Made by a program: the position numbers and the translations under genes. Below are positions 29,097 through 42,448 of a stretch of 64,000 nt of DNA, piece after piece; the first letter of the stretch is position 1; each line of letters starts with the position of its first letter. The stretch comes from Citrus sinensis. Lineage: Eukaryota > Streptophyta > Magnoliopsida > Sapindales > Rutaceae. The notes under the pieces were generated by a model. The model saw only the letters and a list, made by a program, of their open reading frames with translations. It was not told where the DNA came from and did no database searches. The stretch lies in contig NC_068558.1 in the NCBI RefSeq assembly GCF_022201045.2, positions 50,695,501-50,759,500 of the forward strand. The letters are read 5' to 3'.

Positions 29097-31575
29097 ATGA
29101 TCTTCAACCGCTTCTCCCGCCAAAAACCATCTCTACGGTCACAGCCATTCACGCTCCTGACGTGCTGCCTCTCCGCCACCGCTGCCAATACCACCAACAA
29201 TTCGTCAAAACTCTACGACCACTACTCCTTCAAACCCCCGCCGTCCCTCTCCCCAAAACCCGAAAACCCTAACCCTACCCTCAATCCTAACAAAAATTTC
29301 AAGAAAAAGTCGAAACCCCAGTACCGTCCACCGTCATCTCTTGATGCGCCGAAGAAGAAATACACCGATTTGCCGTTCGATTTTCGATATAGTTACACGG
29401 AGACCAACCAGAATGTAAGGCCCATTGGGCTTCGGGAACCCAAGTACTCTCCGTTCGGGCCGGGCCGGCTGGAACGCGAGTGGACCGGAGTTTGTGCTCC
29501 GGCTGCGGACCCGAAGGTGAAGTCGGCGGAGGAGGGAGCGGAGGATCCGAATTTGGAAGAGAAGAGGATACTTGTGAGGGAAAGGATTCAGGGAGAGCCT
29601 TTAACTAATGCTGAGAGGAAGGCTTTGGTGGAGAAGTGCCACCGAAATCGGACCAAGAGGCAAATCAATTTGGGTATTCATTTTCTTCTCTCTCTCTCTC
29701 TCAGCTGAGTTTGAAGGCTAATTTTATTCATTGGGTATTTGATGATTCGTTTACTGGATTAAAATGTTAATGTCTTGAACTCTAAGTGGATGATAAAGGT
29801 TAAAATTAACAATTTGTTATTGGTTTTTCTGAAATGGATGTAGGAAAGTAAGATCCAATTTCCTTGCTTTTTGATGTGGAGGCTTATGATAAGTATTAAT
29901 AGAAGTGCTTTGAAACAACTTTGATGCTGTAGAAAGTACTTAATAGTTCTCTCAGATAAGTTTCTTATTTGGCTGTTGCTTATGAACTGCATATGCTTCA
30001 TCTTTATAAGAGCTAGTGGGACTTTTTGCAGTTATTTATCCTTGCCAAGTGGTCAAAATTGTATCTTTTTGCCCAGACTTTAAGAATTGGGTAGACTTCT
30101 CATTTTAGAGTTGGTTATAATGGACAGAACATGCAGATTCTCTCTTTTTCAGTTATTATATCCACGGTCTTAGTTGTGCTTTGTTGTTGTGTAGGGAGAG
30201 ATGGTTTAACGCATAACATGCTGAATGATATTCATAATCATTGGAAACATGCTGAGGCAGTGAGGATTAAATGCCTAGGAGTCCCCACCGTTGACATGAA
30301 AAATGTGTGCTTCCAGCTTGAGGTACCTGGTTTCTTTCTAATGTTGAAACATCCCTTCTTTAGTTCTAGGCATTTTAAATGGAAAGAGAATGTGTGTGTG
30401 TGTGTGTGTTCTGCACCATGTTTTGCTTTATCCACGCCAGTATATTTGTTCTATATGCTATTTTGACTGGAAAAATGTTTCATACAATTTCTACATTGTT
30501 GCAGGATAAAACATTTGGAAAAATAATTTTTAGACACGGAGGTACACTTGTGCTTTACAGGGGCAGGAACTATAACCCTAAGAAAAGGCCTGTGATCCCA
30601 TTGATGCTGTGGAGACCTCATGAGCCAGTATATCCCAAGCTGATCAAAACTACAATTGAAGGTCTAAGCATCGAGGAGACCAAGGAAATGAGAAAGAGAG
30701 GACTGGCTGTTCCTGTTTTAACAAAGCTTGGTATGTCTATCTTTCCTGTTCTCTTTTTGAGAATCCCTCATTTAATTAAGTAATTACTACTACTTCTATT
30801 ATTTTTATTTTTATTTTGATTTTGTGCACTAATTTGCAAGTTGCAACTGCAGCCAAAAATGGTTATTATGGCAGCCTTGTACCCATGGTGAGAGATGCTT
30901 TTCTAGTCAGTGAGTTGGTACGAATTGATTGCCAGGGTCTTGAGAGAAGTGATTACAAGAAAATAGGCTGCAAACTTCGGGTAAACTTGAATTTCTGTTT
31001 ACATTCTCTGCTAAAGTTGTTTCCTTATTTTTTCCTCTTCCTTTTTTTTTTGGGGGGAGGCGGGGGGGGGGGGGGGAACCAACCCTTGAACCCTTTGGAG
31101 GATTTCCTTGTTAGTCGTTCTCTTGTGTAATTATTGCAATTTCTACTTCTTGTTGTGTTCGTTGTTGACAATTCTGCTTGAAACAGTATTATGTCAATTT
31201 CTAATAGGTTAAATTCTGCTTGACAAATCTGGTGAGGATAGATCATTCTCGCTCCCCCTTTTTTAAAATAGTTGCAGAGTATGGAATTTGGTAATGCTGA
31301 TTTGTTAGAGCACCCTCTCAACTTTTTATGTCAATTTCTAACTACTTGTAGTCTTGGTTCAGGATCTCGTTCCTTGCATCCTTGTGACATTTGAGAAGGA
31401 ACAGATTGTGGTTTGGAGGGGAAAAGACTACAAGCACCCAGGGGATGATGGACAATTCTTCACTCATCGAGAATTATTTGATGATCCAGAGAATGATTCG
31501 GCTTGTGGTGTAGAGGAGGAAGTTATGGGTGACAGCAGCAGCCAACAGGACTTTTGCTCTGGGGATGATGAGTAG
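29097..31575 (+). CDS. mCSF1: CRS2-associated factor 1-like, mitochondrial CRM-domain splicing factor (mCSF1 type)
   Basis: Five exons: 29097-29673, 30195-30322, 30505-30730, 30853-30980, 31363-31575, giving 423 residues. The N-terminus ([18 protein letters not shown]) is basic and Ser-rich, as in mitochondrial presequences. [31 protein letters not shown] and the two CRM domains (about 170-265 and 290-375) identify the CAF family. Each CRM domain ends in a GxxG-like basic loop, LVLYRGRNY and [11 protein letters not shown]. The Arabidopsis counterpart recalled is At4g31010 (mCSF1), needed for splicing of mitochondrial group II introns. The C-terminus is acidic and ends SGDDE. A run of 13 Gs near 31064 lies in the last intron. 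The mitochondrial rather than plastid assignment rests on similarity and the presequence. Confidence 0.88.
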
Positions 31576-34500
31576 CATGTTATCTAATTTGCTAAGGCCT
31601 TTATATACAGCCTGATCTTCAGCCACACAGATTTATTTCTTCTCCGTCATAAGGAAGAAAAATTAGTTCGAGATACTTAATAGGTTAATGTATTTGATGA
31701 GATGAACTTATCGGGCTATTTACTGTACAGAGAGATCCTCAAGATGGGATGCTCAGAACTTTTTTTTCTTTCTTTTGGGCATAGAATATTTATAAATTAT
31801 TATGCATGTAATTGCACTGACTGTATCTGTCAGTGCGTGGATCAGGTCCCAGCGGAGCGTGAGCATGTTTAGATTTTTCATATTTCAGTGGAGATACCGA
31901 AGATGGACGCTTGACTTTGGTTGTGCTTGTGCATTGGGGTGCCCTGAGCCCTGGCCTAGCTTAGGTTATTATGGAGAAATTGGAATTGTATTAACTCTTA
32001 GTCACCTCTTGTGGTAGGGGTGGGCGTCCGGATCGGTTTGAATCGAATAGAACTTATATTTCGAGTTCGAATCGGTCTGAGTTGAAATTTAAAATTCGTT
32101 TGAATTTAAAATTCAGAACCGGATTGTATTTTGGTTTGTGTTTAATCCGAACTGAATAGTCAACCCGATCGAGTTAACTAAGGTTCTGTTTGGTATAATT
32201 TTTTAAATAGAGTTTATTTAAATAGAGTTTTTATTAGTAGAATTTTTATAAATAAAATTTTTACTAAAAAAAATTAATTATTTGGTTGTTAATAAGAGTT
32301 TTCAGTAAAAATTTATGAAATTATTTTAATAGATAAGTTTTTTTAAAGTTATATAATGAAAAGAATAAAATTAAATTAAAAATAAATAGATGATATTTTA
32401 AATATTTTAATATTTAAAAAATTTTAATTTTAATTTTTAAAAGTCTAAAATTTAAGTTTTTACTTATAAAAGTTAAATAGTTTATTTAAAATTTAAAAAT
32501 TAAATAAATATTTATAACTAATAAATAAGTTATACCAAATAAATATTAAAAAAATTAAAAACTCATTTTTTAACCCTAACGCATCACAACGTCCGGACAC
32601 ACTTTTCTGCACTTATGTCGCCTCTGACTCATCCACTTTCTTCCCCCCAACCAAACCACCCCTTTCTTTTCCTTTTTTTCCGCCGCTGCCGATATCATCT
32701 TCTTGTCTTTTTCTTCTTCTTCTTCTTTCCTTCCACTGCTGCCAAACATCTTCTTCTTCTTCTCGTCCTCCGCTACCAAATATTTCTTCTTCTTTTTCTA
32801 ATCTCCCATTAGTTAATTGTTAATAATTTATTTATTTTTAATTATCAGTTAATTTTTTAAATTTTCTTTTGTTAAATGTTAGTTAATTTTTTTAATTGTT
32901 AATATAGAACTCTTTATGTTAATTAGTGAATTTGTGAATGAGATTACAAGAAATTTGTTTGATACGTAGTTAATTACTTGATTCATTTTTGGATGGAGGT
33001 CGGTTCAGGTTTATAGTTTGAATCCGAATTATAACTCAAACCAAAATCCTAATAACCCGAACCAAAACTGAATTCGCCCACCCAGTACGGCTTTGCCATG
33101 GGACTACTACAAACGATGATTTGGTCCAACAGCCAAAAAATCCCAACATAAGAGTGGATCCGACTGATTTGACATGCTTGATGTCTATTTTCGTGCGATC
33201 TGAATATGAATGAACATGAGCGTGCAACCAAATTCAAACAGATTGCGACAAATATAATGAACTAAAAGCCCAGGATGAACGAAGCTTTCACGTCTGCTGT
33301 GTTCAAGTCCCCTCCTTTTTCACCAATTACGTGCGTAAATTAAATAAACCCATTCGGCATTCGCTCATTAAAAATTTAAAAAAGAAACCGGAAAAGAGTT
33401 CGTGGGGCTCTGGCAGGCTGGCTGGCAGCTCCAACACAGCACGTTGTCCCGGTACGGTACCGCAGTCCCACGACTTGCCACGCCAAGTCTCTCGCCGATA
33501 CAAGATTTTTTTACCTCTCTGATAGTCTCGTCCACATAAAATGACTCTTGCCTCTTTTCCCGCATTAAAAATTAACTATTTGCCCACTATCCAACACCCA
33601 AAATAAATAAATAAATAAATAATTGATTGGTAATAACATTTGCCTCCCTAGTTTTCTATAATTTTTCAGATACCAGTATCGTTCGTCTACTTATATTAAA
33701 TAAGATTTCTATTAAATGACTGAAACATTCTGTACTATCCACTATAATCTTTTATTTTAAAGAATTATTAAGCAATTGATAGATTCAATATTTATTAATT
33801 TATAGTGTATTTGTAATTCAATAAACATATATTTAATATGCTAAAAATTCATTATATTTTATTAATCTAATCAATTGAATATAAATTTATCTGTTAAATA
33901 TACATAAAAATGACCAAAAAAATAAGTTCATTGTACAAAGTTAACTGGATAATATGATAGTTTTAGATCTTGCTATGCACAGATAACTGAATCAGCGGAT
34001 CAAGCACTCGAAATATAAAAAAAATACTTCAAAATTTTTTTATTCCAATTTGAGAATTCAACCCATACTTTTAGATGCATAAGAAAAATTAGAGATAGGA
34101 TCTAGTTAGATTTAAATTTTAAGAAGAAATTAAGTAACAATAGAGTAATATTTTATATAATAAAATATCATATTTAATTATAATTTATGATATAAATGGG
34201 ATTACAGAATTACATAGTGATTTTTCATAAAAAGTACTATCTTAATAATTTAGCCTATTATCCCAAGTTAGAATAATAATAAATGATATAAATGAGATAA
34301 TTAATTCATCGAATAGTGATTTATAGAGGTTATATTGTTAATAATAATAATAATTATTATTATTATCATGATAAAAAAAAATAAATGATAGAAACCTACT
34401 TAGTCATTGTGTAACTGTTCCAAGTACCTATTTGTCACGAATGAAACAACTATTCCAAAAAATAAAAGTTTGAGGACGCGCATTATTATCCAAGCAATAA

Positions 34501-34657
34501 ATAAATAAATAAAAGTTTCCATTGAGGCACATGCGTCAAACACGTTGGAAGAATATTATAAAATTATCCATATTTGTAGGACAGGAAAACAAATAATAGC
34601 CGACCAAGTAAAGTTTTACATTTACAGGACGACAGCACTCATCCTCTCTCTCCGTGT
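31576..34657. other. Intergenic: CRM gene to LPEAT2
   Basis: Contains the 3' UTR of the upstream gene, an hAT-like element (32015-33084), then 1.5 kb of AT-rich DNA with AAT and AAAT repeats. The short frame at 33331-33565 is open on both strands but resembles no family I know. Confidence 0.5.
32015..33084. mobile_element. Probable non-autonomous hAT-like element
   Basis: It starts TAGGGGTGGGCGTCCGGAT and ends in GCCCACCCA, an inverted match to the start. Subterminal repeats of CGGAT/GAATCGG type are dense at the left and CCGAACC type at the right. This end structure is the same as in the nested elements at 54828-56488. The right tip is decayed and no clean 8-bp duplication was found. The interior is AT-rich with a pyrimidine-rich stretch (32600-32810); no transposase. 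Confidence 0.55.
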
Positions 34658-34726
34658 TTGTTTTCTCTGTCTGTCACATTGAAATTCAAGGCTCCAGCTT
34701 CTCCACCCCCCACCCAACAAACAACA

Positions 34727-35257
34727 ATGGCGGACCATCATCGTGACCATGATCATGATCTCTCTTCACCTCTCCTCCAATCTCCTCGCTCCGATCATTC
34801 CCCCGTAATCATCTCCATCGAAGCTGACGGCAACGACACCGTTTCCGACCCAGCAACTCAAGATCAACTGAACAATCACGATACCCGCTACCATAATAAT
34901 CCTGGCAACCCCTATTGGTTTATTGGCTCTGACGGGTTGTCTGTACCGGGGCCAAACACGGCTAATCCTTTTCTAAACGACACCCCGCATGTCGTTGGGG
35001 TTTATGAGTTTGTCAAGATTGTGGTGTGCTTTCCAATTGTTTTGATTAGGCTCGTTTTGTTTGGGTTTTGTTTGTTGGTGGGGTACTTAGCAACCAAGCT
35101 GGCTTTGGAGGGATGGAAGGATAAGCAGAATCCGATGCCAGTATGGCGGAGTCGCCTTATGTGGGTCACTAGGGTTTGTTCCCGCTGTATTTTGTTCTCT
35201 TTTGGGTAATTTTCATTTCTTCTTCTTCTTCTTCTTCTCTCTCTCTCTCTCTCTCTC

Positions 35258-35292
<35 letters not shown>

Positions 35293-38200
35293 CTTCTTAC
35301 GGTAATGGTCAATTTAAATTGTAATTGATAAACAAGAAACTAAAAACATCAGATAAAAATCACATTTTGGATGATGATGAATTGTCCTTTCCTTTATGTA
35401 GGTTTTATGAATTCCATTAAGAGTGGAAGTATAAGCATAATGGTTCACCAGAGGATTATGGCCTCACTAAGCTTTATTTGCTTTGTGCATTTACCTAATT
35501 TTGTGTTATGGTCAAATTTTCTATATGGCATGTTTGGATACTGAGAGAATTGTGATAGACAGGGAAGTGGATAATTCAATTTGGGTTGGATTCTAAAATT
35601 TTGATGGGTTTTCTAAGTGTTTGTTATTTGGCGGTTTTGCCTTGCAGCTATCATTGGATAAGACGGAAAGGAAAACCTGCTCCAAGACAGATTGCTCCTA
35701 TAGTTGTATCTAATCACATATCATATATCGAACCTATTTTCTTTTTCTACGAATTATTCCCCACGATTGTTGCATCAGAGTCCCATGATTCCATTCCGTT
35801 TGTCGGAACTATCATCAGAGCAATGCAGGTAACTCGTAGTTAATATAAGTTTTAAGACATCTACTTTAGTTTTAACTCACAGTCCTAATATTTGTTGTCA
35901 ATCTCCCTTTCCCCCTTTCACTTTCCTTTTGTTTTAAATTCTCAGGTGATATATGTAGATAGGTTCTCACAATCATCAAGGAAGAATGCTGTTAGTGAAA
36001 TAAAGGTAGAAAGTTTCTATAGTTTCTGCTAACTTTAGTTTGATTTTAGTGGTCTTGAGTATTCTCATTCTTTTGCTGGTTCAAGCAATTTAGAGAATAT
36101 AGTCTGATACTGTTTTCCTTTCCTATTTGTTCCTTGTTGCCATATTCTCGAAATATCTCATGCCCTTGATCTCTTCTCTAAATTAATTCCATCATACATA
36201 ATGAACGCTCTTTAGTCCTTTCTTGAATGACAGTTTTTTGTTTTTTGCTAGCATATACATGTCTAGGACTCTAGGTCTGCCACTATCTACATCTGATGTG
36301 ACATTTTAGGACTTCCAGTCTTGAATATGCACCAATAGCTGAGTCTGTATTCCACGATTACTGTTCTGCCATCAATTGATTCAGAAATGCCAACTTGATG
36401 AGTTTTTTTCCTTGCTTAAATGGTATTATTTATCTCTATTTTAGGTCCTTAATGTTGAATATGGCACAATTGCATAGGATTTGCATATAAATGTATGACA
36501 GCTCTATGAAACTAAATTCAATTAATTATTATGAATGTATTAGCTATTTGATACAGAAATGTGCTTTCAAGGATGTGAATACAGAGAAAGGCTTCTTGCG
36601 ATAGATTTCCTCGTGTTCTATTATTTCCTGAGGGAACAACGACTAATGGAAAATTTCTCATTTCCTTCCAACTCGGTGCATTCATCCCTGCTTACCCCAT
36701 TCAACCTGTCATTGTTCGCTATCCCCATGTGCACTTTGACCAATCTTGGTATGATGTTCCTTCTTTCTTTGATTCCTTTTTTCACCGTATGTTGGGCCTT
36801 ATTTTTTGGCATGCCATCTTGCTCAGGGGGGATGTTTCTTTGGGAAAGCTCATGTTTAGAATGTTCACACAGTTTCACAATTTCATGGAGGTATGCTCTC
36901 TTTCCTGAATACTTAATTTTTATGTAGATTTAAACTTTAAAAATAATTAATATCATTTTTATGAACAGGTAGAGTACCTTCCTGTTGTTTTTCCAAGCGA
37001 TAACCAAAAAGAAAATGCTCTCCGTTTTGCTGAGAGGGTAAATTTCTGCTTGCTATTGATTTTTTTTTCCCTTTTTTCTTTTTTTGAACTTGTGAAATGT
37101 TTGTTTCAAGTTCAAGTTGAGGCTTTGTGATTGGAAAATAATATGCACATTACACTATCAGTTGATAGTGATTTCATTTTAGGGCATCTGGGGGTGAAAA
37201 TCAGTAAGGATCTGTGACATATTTATTTATTCAGAAAATATATATTCCGACCAACAGTTACTTGCATGTCTGTATATTATGAGTTCCCTTCGTATTCCTT
37301 GCCTTGTATGTCGTTTTATGATAAATGATTAAATGTTTCATATTTGCATGTATACAGACCAGCCATGCTATGGCATCTGCTCTCAATGCTGTACAAACAT
37401 CTCATGCCTATGGAGACTTAATGCTTCTCATGAAAGCATCTGAGCTAAAGGAAGTATGCATTTCTTTATGTATATATGTTTGGTTTGCAAATATAGAGAC
37501 TTTCTCGTGTTTGTTGTGGTTATAGGCTACAGAATTCGATTTGTTGTTTATCTACCTCAAAGTCATAGTAATTTTGCACTTATTTTTATTTGTCATAATT
37601 TATGCAGGAAAACGCCTCAAGCTATATGGTTGAAATGGCTAGGGTTGGATCTGTGAGTCCTTACACTGAAATGCCTTATACTGGAATGTTTTATTGTATG
37701 CCAACTCTATGAAAGGAATTAGTGAACCTTTGCCTTTGGTGAAAGGTTCTTTTAATACATGTATATAACTTTTTAGTTTTTGTTCGAAGGGCAATCCAAC
37801 AATTGTTATGAGGCACTGCATAGATGCCAGTCCTTTTAGTTCTCACTATGATAGAGTACTTACATAAATTTCACATCATATGAGGCTTTTATATCTATAT
37901 GTTGGTAGATATGTGAAGCTGGCAACTTAAATACTTTCGTTCTTTTGCCGAAACAATGAGCGAGTATTTTTTCATTTTTCAGATATTTCATATAAGCAGC
38001 TTGGAAGCCGTCAACTTTCTGGAAAAGTTTCTGTCTATGAACCCCGACCCTAGGTATTGTTGAAGGTTGATATATATTATCATCAGAAAATTAAAATGGT
38101 ATTCTGACTTCTAAAATAAAGGCACTGTTGAAAAGTTATTTGTTTTAATTGTAAATCATATTTTTCTTTTGGCTGTTAAGCAAGATTGTGTATACCCCAA

Positions 38201-40003
38201 ATGCAAGCTGATGGTAAGATCATTTTCACAATTCCACATGTTTGCTTTGGGTTATGCACAACCATCACCAACTCTTTGTCCACGACTTGTCCTTGGAATA
38301 TGTGTAATTCTTTTGAAAGGAGAACATAAATCTTTTCAGATCTGTCTATTGTTTGTACTTGTTGATTTCCTTCACTTGATTCCTCGTTAAAATGCCATAA
38401 ATTGTGGTTATACTAAACTGATTATATGCTTTATTAACTTCTGCTTTGCAATCTTTGTTAGAGAACAAATATGCAAATTCTTTCTAGTCTGTAAGATGTC
38501 AAATGTTGTCTTTATTCTGCACTACAATCTATGTAATTATTTCGGGGATGTGTTTGAAAGAAGGCAGTGGCTATGGTGGAGCAACTCCACTGTAGAGCAC
38601 TGATGATGACCGTTAGATTATAGCAGTAAGTGTAAATTTAATATTTATCGTAGGGTCATCATTAGTGCTGTACCGTAGAGCAGTTCCAACATGGCTGGAC
38701 CCTTGAAAGAATAGTTTTAAGATATCTGATGCTTAAGGTGTATTAACTAGTAACCAAGTGGTTATCTTATGCCTTTTTCATTGTTGCCAATGCAACATTT
38801 TAACATCCTCATTATCTAATACTATTGGCAGTGGCTGTGTTAAACTTCTTGACTTCTTGAGTGTTCTGAGGCTCAAGACTTGTCCTCTTTCTGATGAGGT
38901 ATGTCTCATGCAATTCCAACTTCTTTTTCTGTACCTTCAATGTCCACAAAGGCTGAAATCAATATCCTTGTCTTTTAGAGCCCTGGAATAACAGATATTT
39001 AAAGCGAGTTATGCATGAATGAGTCTAAAAAGATTAAGTTAGTGAACTTGATATGATCCTGGACTAACAGATATTTGAAGTGAGCTGTGCATGATAATGG
39101 GATGAAAAAAATTAAGTTAGTGCACTTCATATGATTTTTATATGTGGAATTACTGGACACTCTCTCACATCCGCAAATTTCATGGTCATTGTTTTGAATT
39201 GCAGATATTTGGGTTCATTGATGTAGATAAGAATGGGTCAATCACGTTTAAGCAGGTAATCTCCCCTTCTTACCCTCCCAAGCATTTTCATTGACATTTG
39301 CACCCAACTTTATGTTCTCCAAAGGAATTTTAGCCATGATCAAGACCAAGTTTTATTGAACTATGGATACCAAATTTTAGCAAAATTTCTTCCCATCTTC
39401 ATATGATTGTTTTACTTGTTGCTTTCAGTTCTTATATGCATCAGCTCATGTCATGAAGCTGCCATTATTTTGGCAAGCCTGTGAGCTAGCCTTTGCTGAA
39501 TGTGACCCTGATGGAAATGGTTTTATTTCAGAGAATCAAGTATGTTGCGCTCTTTATATTTTTATGCTTCAATATTTGGGATTGTTTGACTTCCTTGAGT
39601 TCTAAGTCTCACATTAATGGTTTCCGATTGCTTTTCGAACAGTTGGAAGTAACCATTAGACCTGCTATCCCAGATTTGAACAAGTACGAGGTAAAAGATA
39701 TTGTAATTGTTCATCCTTTTTTTTTTTCCGTCGCTAATAACTCTCAGAAATTATCTGTGTCAGTATTGGTTCAGGTATATACCTAAATGTTTTTTAGTCA
39801 AACCTAATTTGTGTCATACTGTCCGCTTGTAGATCGACAGTTTATTCAGGTTATTTGACAGCGATGGTGATGGAAGGGTGAGCAGAGATGATTTCATTTG
39901 CTGCCTTAGGAAGAATCCTCTTTTGATAGCTATTTTTTCGCCTACATTGCTACACACTGACTTGTCAGAAGCTCGCAATAGGATGCCGGGGGATGTAATT
40001 TGA
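34727..40003 (+). CDS. LPEAT2: Lysophospholipid acyltransferase LPEAT2 with C-terminal EF-hands
   Basis: Fourteen exons: 34727-35205, 35648-35828, 35946-36005, 36585-36748, 36827-36890, 36969-37037, 37358-37453, 37608-37652, 37983-38053, 38832-38898, 39205-39255, 39429-39539, 39643-39690, 39833-40003. Product 558 residues. The N-terminus is hydrophilic and starts MADHHRDHDHD. One hydrophobic anchor is at about 100-125 (VVCFPIVLIRLVLFGFCLLV). The PlsC-type domain carries NHISYIEP (HX4E instead of HX4D) and FPEGTTTNGK. EF-hand-like loops in the last third are DVDKNGSITFKQ, DPDGNGFISENQ and DSDGDGRVSRDD. LPEAT2 acylates lysophosphatidylethanolamine and related lipids at the ER; Arabidopsis LPEAT2 is At2g45670, next to SOC1, as here. 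Intron 1 holds a compound microsatellite. Confidence 0.95.
35219..35288. repeat. Compound microsatellite (TTC)n(TC)n(GT)n
   Basis: Consecutive TTC, TC and GT runs in intron 1 of LPEAT2. Likely length-polymorphic. Confidence 0.9.
38596..38669. repeat. Small inverted repeat in LPEAT2 intron 9
   Basis: AGCACTGATGATGACC (38596-38611) and GGTCATCATTAGTGCT (38654-38669) are reverse complements with one mismatch, separated by 42 bases. Flanks also show partial inverted similarity (GTAGAGCA). Possibly a very small MITE remnant. Confidence 0.6.
38985..39136 (+). repeat. 76-bp tandem duplication in LPEAT2 intron 10
   Basis: TAACAGATATTT occurs at 38989 and 39065, and the following GAAGTGAGCTGTGCATGA / AAAGCGAGTTATGCATGA and ATTAAGTTAGTG stretches repeat with about 15 percent change. 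Two copies, 76-bp period. Confidence 0.8.
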
Positions 40004-40869
40004 TGGACAGTTTTTTCATGGTCCATGAAAGTAACGTGTGTACCTTATTTGTAACCTGTGATTTCTGGGTTTGGAATTTCCGGGGGAAGAAGGGGTATGC
40101 GGTCGATCATTAAGTATATGGAGTCTTGATTATTTTAATATCATACATCTGATGTGCTTATTTTATAAGTTATAATCAACAATTTCTCATTTTACTTAAA
40201 AGAGTGAGGTATTTATTAATTTCATAACGTTAGGGGACCTAACGTTTGAGTCTCAACTTGAATCTTAATGCTATATATCATCTTAATGAATAAATGTCAT
40301 ACCAGTTGAGACTCGAATGTTTGGATTATCTAGCATTATTCTTATTAATTTGGGAAGTGATATCTAGTATATGTCCAACAAATGTCACGCAGTACTGACG
40401 ACAATATATTTACAAATTTAGGATACAAATGAGATATTATGTCAATTACGGTCAAGGTTGGCAATCGTTTGAAGGCCATCAAAGTTACGAAGGAACTGAC
40501 ATTTTACATATGCTAGCTAGTAGAATGTTTGAAATGTGGGCATTGCCTACTCAATGTTTTTTTATGTGTAAGCAATGATATTGGACCATGAGCCTAACAC
40601 GGGGTGTCGATAAACCCGAATGTCGTTACAACTTTCAGTTCACGTGTTACATTGTTTTGGTCCATAAACAGAAATAGCACGCAAAGCAGATTAGCAACTC
40701 ATTTAGCAACTCACCGGACCACATCCCCGACGCTGAAAGGCCTAAAGGACCACTTGAATTCATTTGGGTATTGATTGACGCCTTAGGTAGTACTTATGAT
40801 TTATAATAAGCCCAATTCCCCGTAACTCGTAAGGACGAATATTTAAAGTTATCAACCATAAGCGAAGAT

Positions 40870-41178
40870 TTTTTTTTTTTAATATTGTTGTATAGGACTG
40901 TAGGTATTATAATTAATATTTACAAATAGATTCTACAATTGGGACATTTTTCGTGGCATGTATTCCTCTGAAGCGCTGCCCAAATTCTTCAAACCCTCTT
41001 AAATATTCGAGGGTTGTCCACTCCACTCACATTTCGTGAGGAATAGACTGGCTCCACTCAATTATTTGATAATTGAGCAAGAATTATAGCCCCATAAATA
41101 TTTTTATGGAGGCTCGAACCATTGCACTCATTATTGTAAGTGCAATGATTCTCCCACTGAACCAAAGGCCCATTGGTT
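40870..41178 (-). mobile_element. tRNA-derived SINE (family C, copy 1) with 15-bp target-site duplication
   Basis: ACCATAAGCGAAGAT flanks it exactly at 40855-40869 and 41179-41193. Read on the minus strand, the head has TGGTTCAGTGG, a full A-box match, and GGTTCGAGCCT, a near-perfect B box. The body ends in an A run (T run from 40869). These are the hallmarks of SINE retrotransposition. The same family recurs upstream of AGL6. Confidence 0.88.
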
Positions 41179-41751
41179 ACCATAAGCGAAGATCAAGATT
41201 AATTTTTGGTACTACTGACCCATAAATTAGGAAAATAAAAATGTTAGTTTAATTTATGAGGGAGAGTAGAAAGAGTACACAGAGACGGTAGCACCCTGTT
41301 TGTGGTCCCGAATGATGAAAGCCACGGGTTGCAAACCTTAACCTTGTCGTTCAATTTTTGATGATAATGCACAAGTCGGGTAAGAACAGAAGAACAGTAG
41401 TTGTCAAATATAAATGGGCACTACGAAGTTGGTGCTGCAAAGTGTCGGCACCACACTTTATGTTTCATACAAGATAAAACGTGGAACACATTTAACGTAC
41501 ACTTGCATTTGTTGTGCTCGATCGGTGCGCGCGATAACGTCAATTTACTTCTTTTTTAAAAGGACACTCGTTCGTTAATCGTTCCCGCACCGCACACTCT
41601 TTGAGATTACATTTTGGTTTTGGAGTCCCCTGGCTGCATAGCCAATGCCATCATCCTATGTAGATTGTATCAGTTAAATAAATCTCAAAGGAATACTCTG
41701 CTACTTATAGTAAAAAGTTTGGGGGGTAGAAATTCACTATATCTGTATGGA

Positions 41752-42448
41752 TTAGAAATGCCAAAAGTCTCAATAACTAACTACTGCATACATACAGGGA
41801 ATGGATGCTAATATTCTCCATGGGTCTAGTGCCACACCGCACAAATAGGGTGGATTTTAAATAATTTTTAAGTAATAAGAAAAAAATAATCTCTAAATTC
41901 TTAATGGGGTGGGTACTCCAATTCTCATTTTATATAAATATTTGTTTTAATTTTTATTTTATCAATTATAATATTGGTTAATGAATTTTCTTTTTTATTT
42001 TTACCTAATATAAATATAATTATACAAATAGGCTATAACTAAAAAAAAAACCCTACAATATGATTTTTATTCAACCCTAAAATATTATTATATTCTCTTT
42101 TCTCTCTTAAGATACTGCTCTCTTCTAACATTTTATAGTTCTGATATCATTTTAAGATGTTTCTAACTTTGGGAGGCTTTTTTTTTCATAATTTAAATAT
42201 TTTATAATATGATAGTGATTTTATTTAAATCTGTAATTTTTAATTTACTGAAATTATGTATCTCTATCTAATGTAAAATAAGTAAATGAAAAATGGATAG
42301 GAATGAGAAAATCATCTCCACCTAGGGATTCTCCGTGCTCACCCCCACTAAATTTATTAAAGAATGGAGTGAAATGGAGTGAAATTTTTAATGAGTGGGG
42401 AATGAAGTAGGTCTTCCCATCCCCACCCCGCCCTAGTGTCATTTCTAA
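41752..42448. mobile_element. Possible decayed DNA transposon
   Basis: TTAGAAATG at 41752-41760 is inverted as CATTTCTAA at 42440-42448, with CTAGTG motifs inside both ends and GC-rich subterminal tracts (CCCCACCCCGCCC). There is no ORF and no duplication that I can see, so this is tentative. Confidence 0.3.

Noticed and set aside
32576-32812. Pyrimidine-rich frames open on both strands inside the 32-kb element
   Set aside because: Driven by CTT/TTC repeats; low complexity on both strands, no gene supported.
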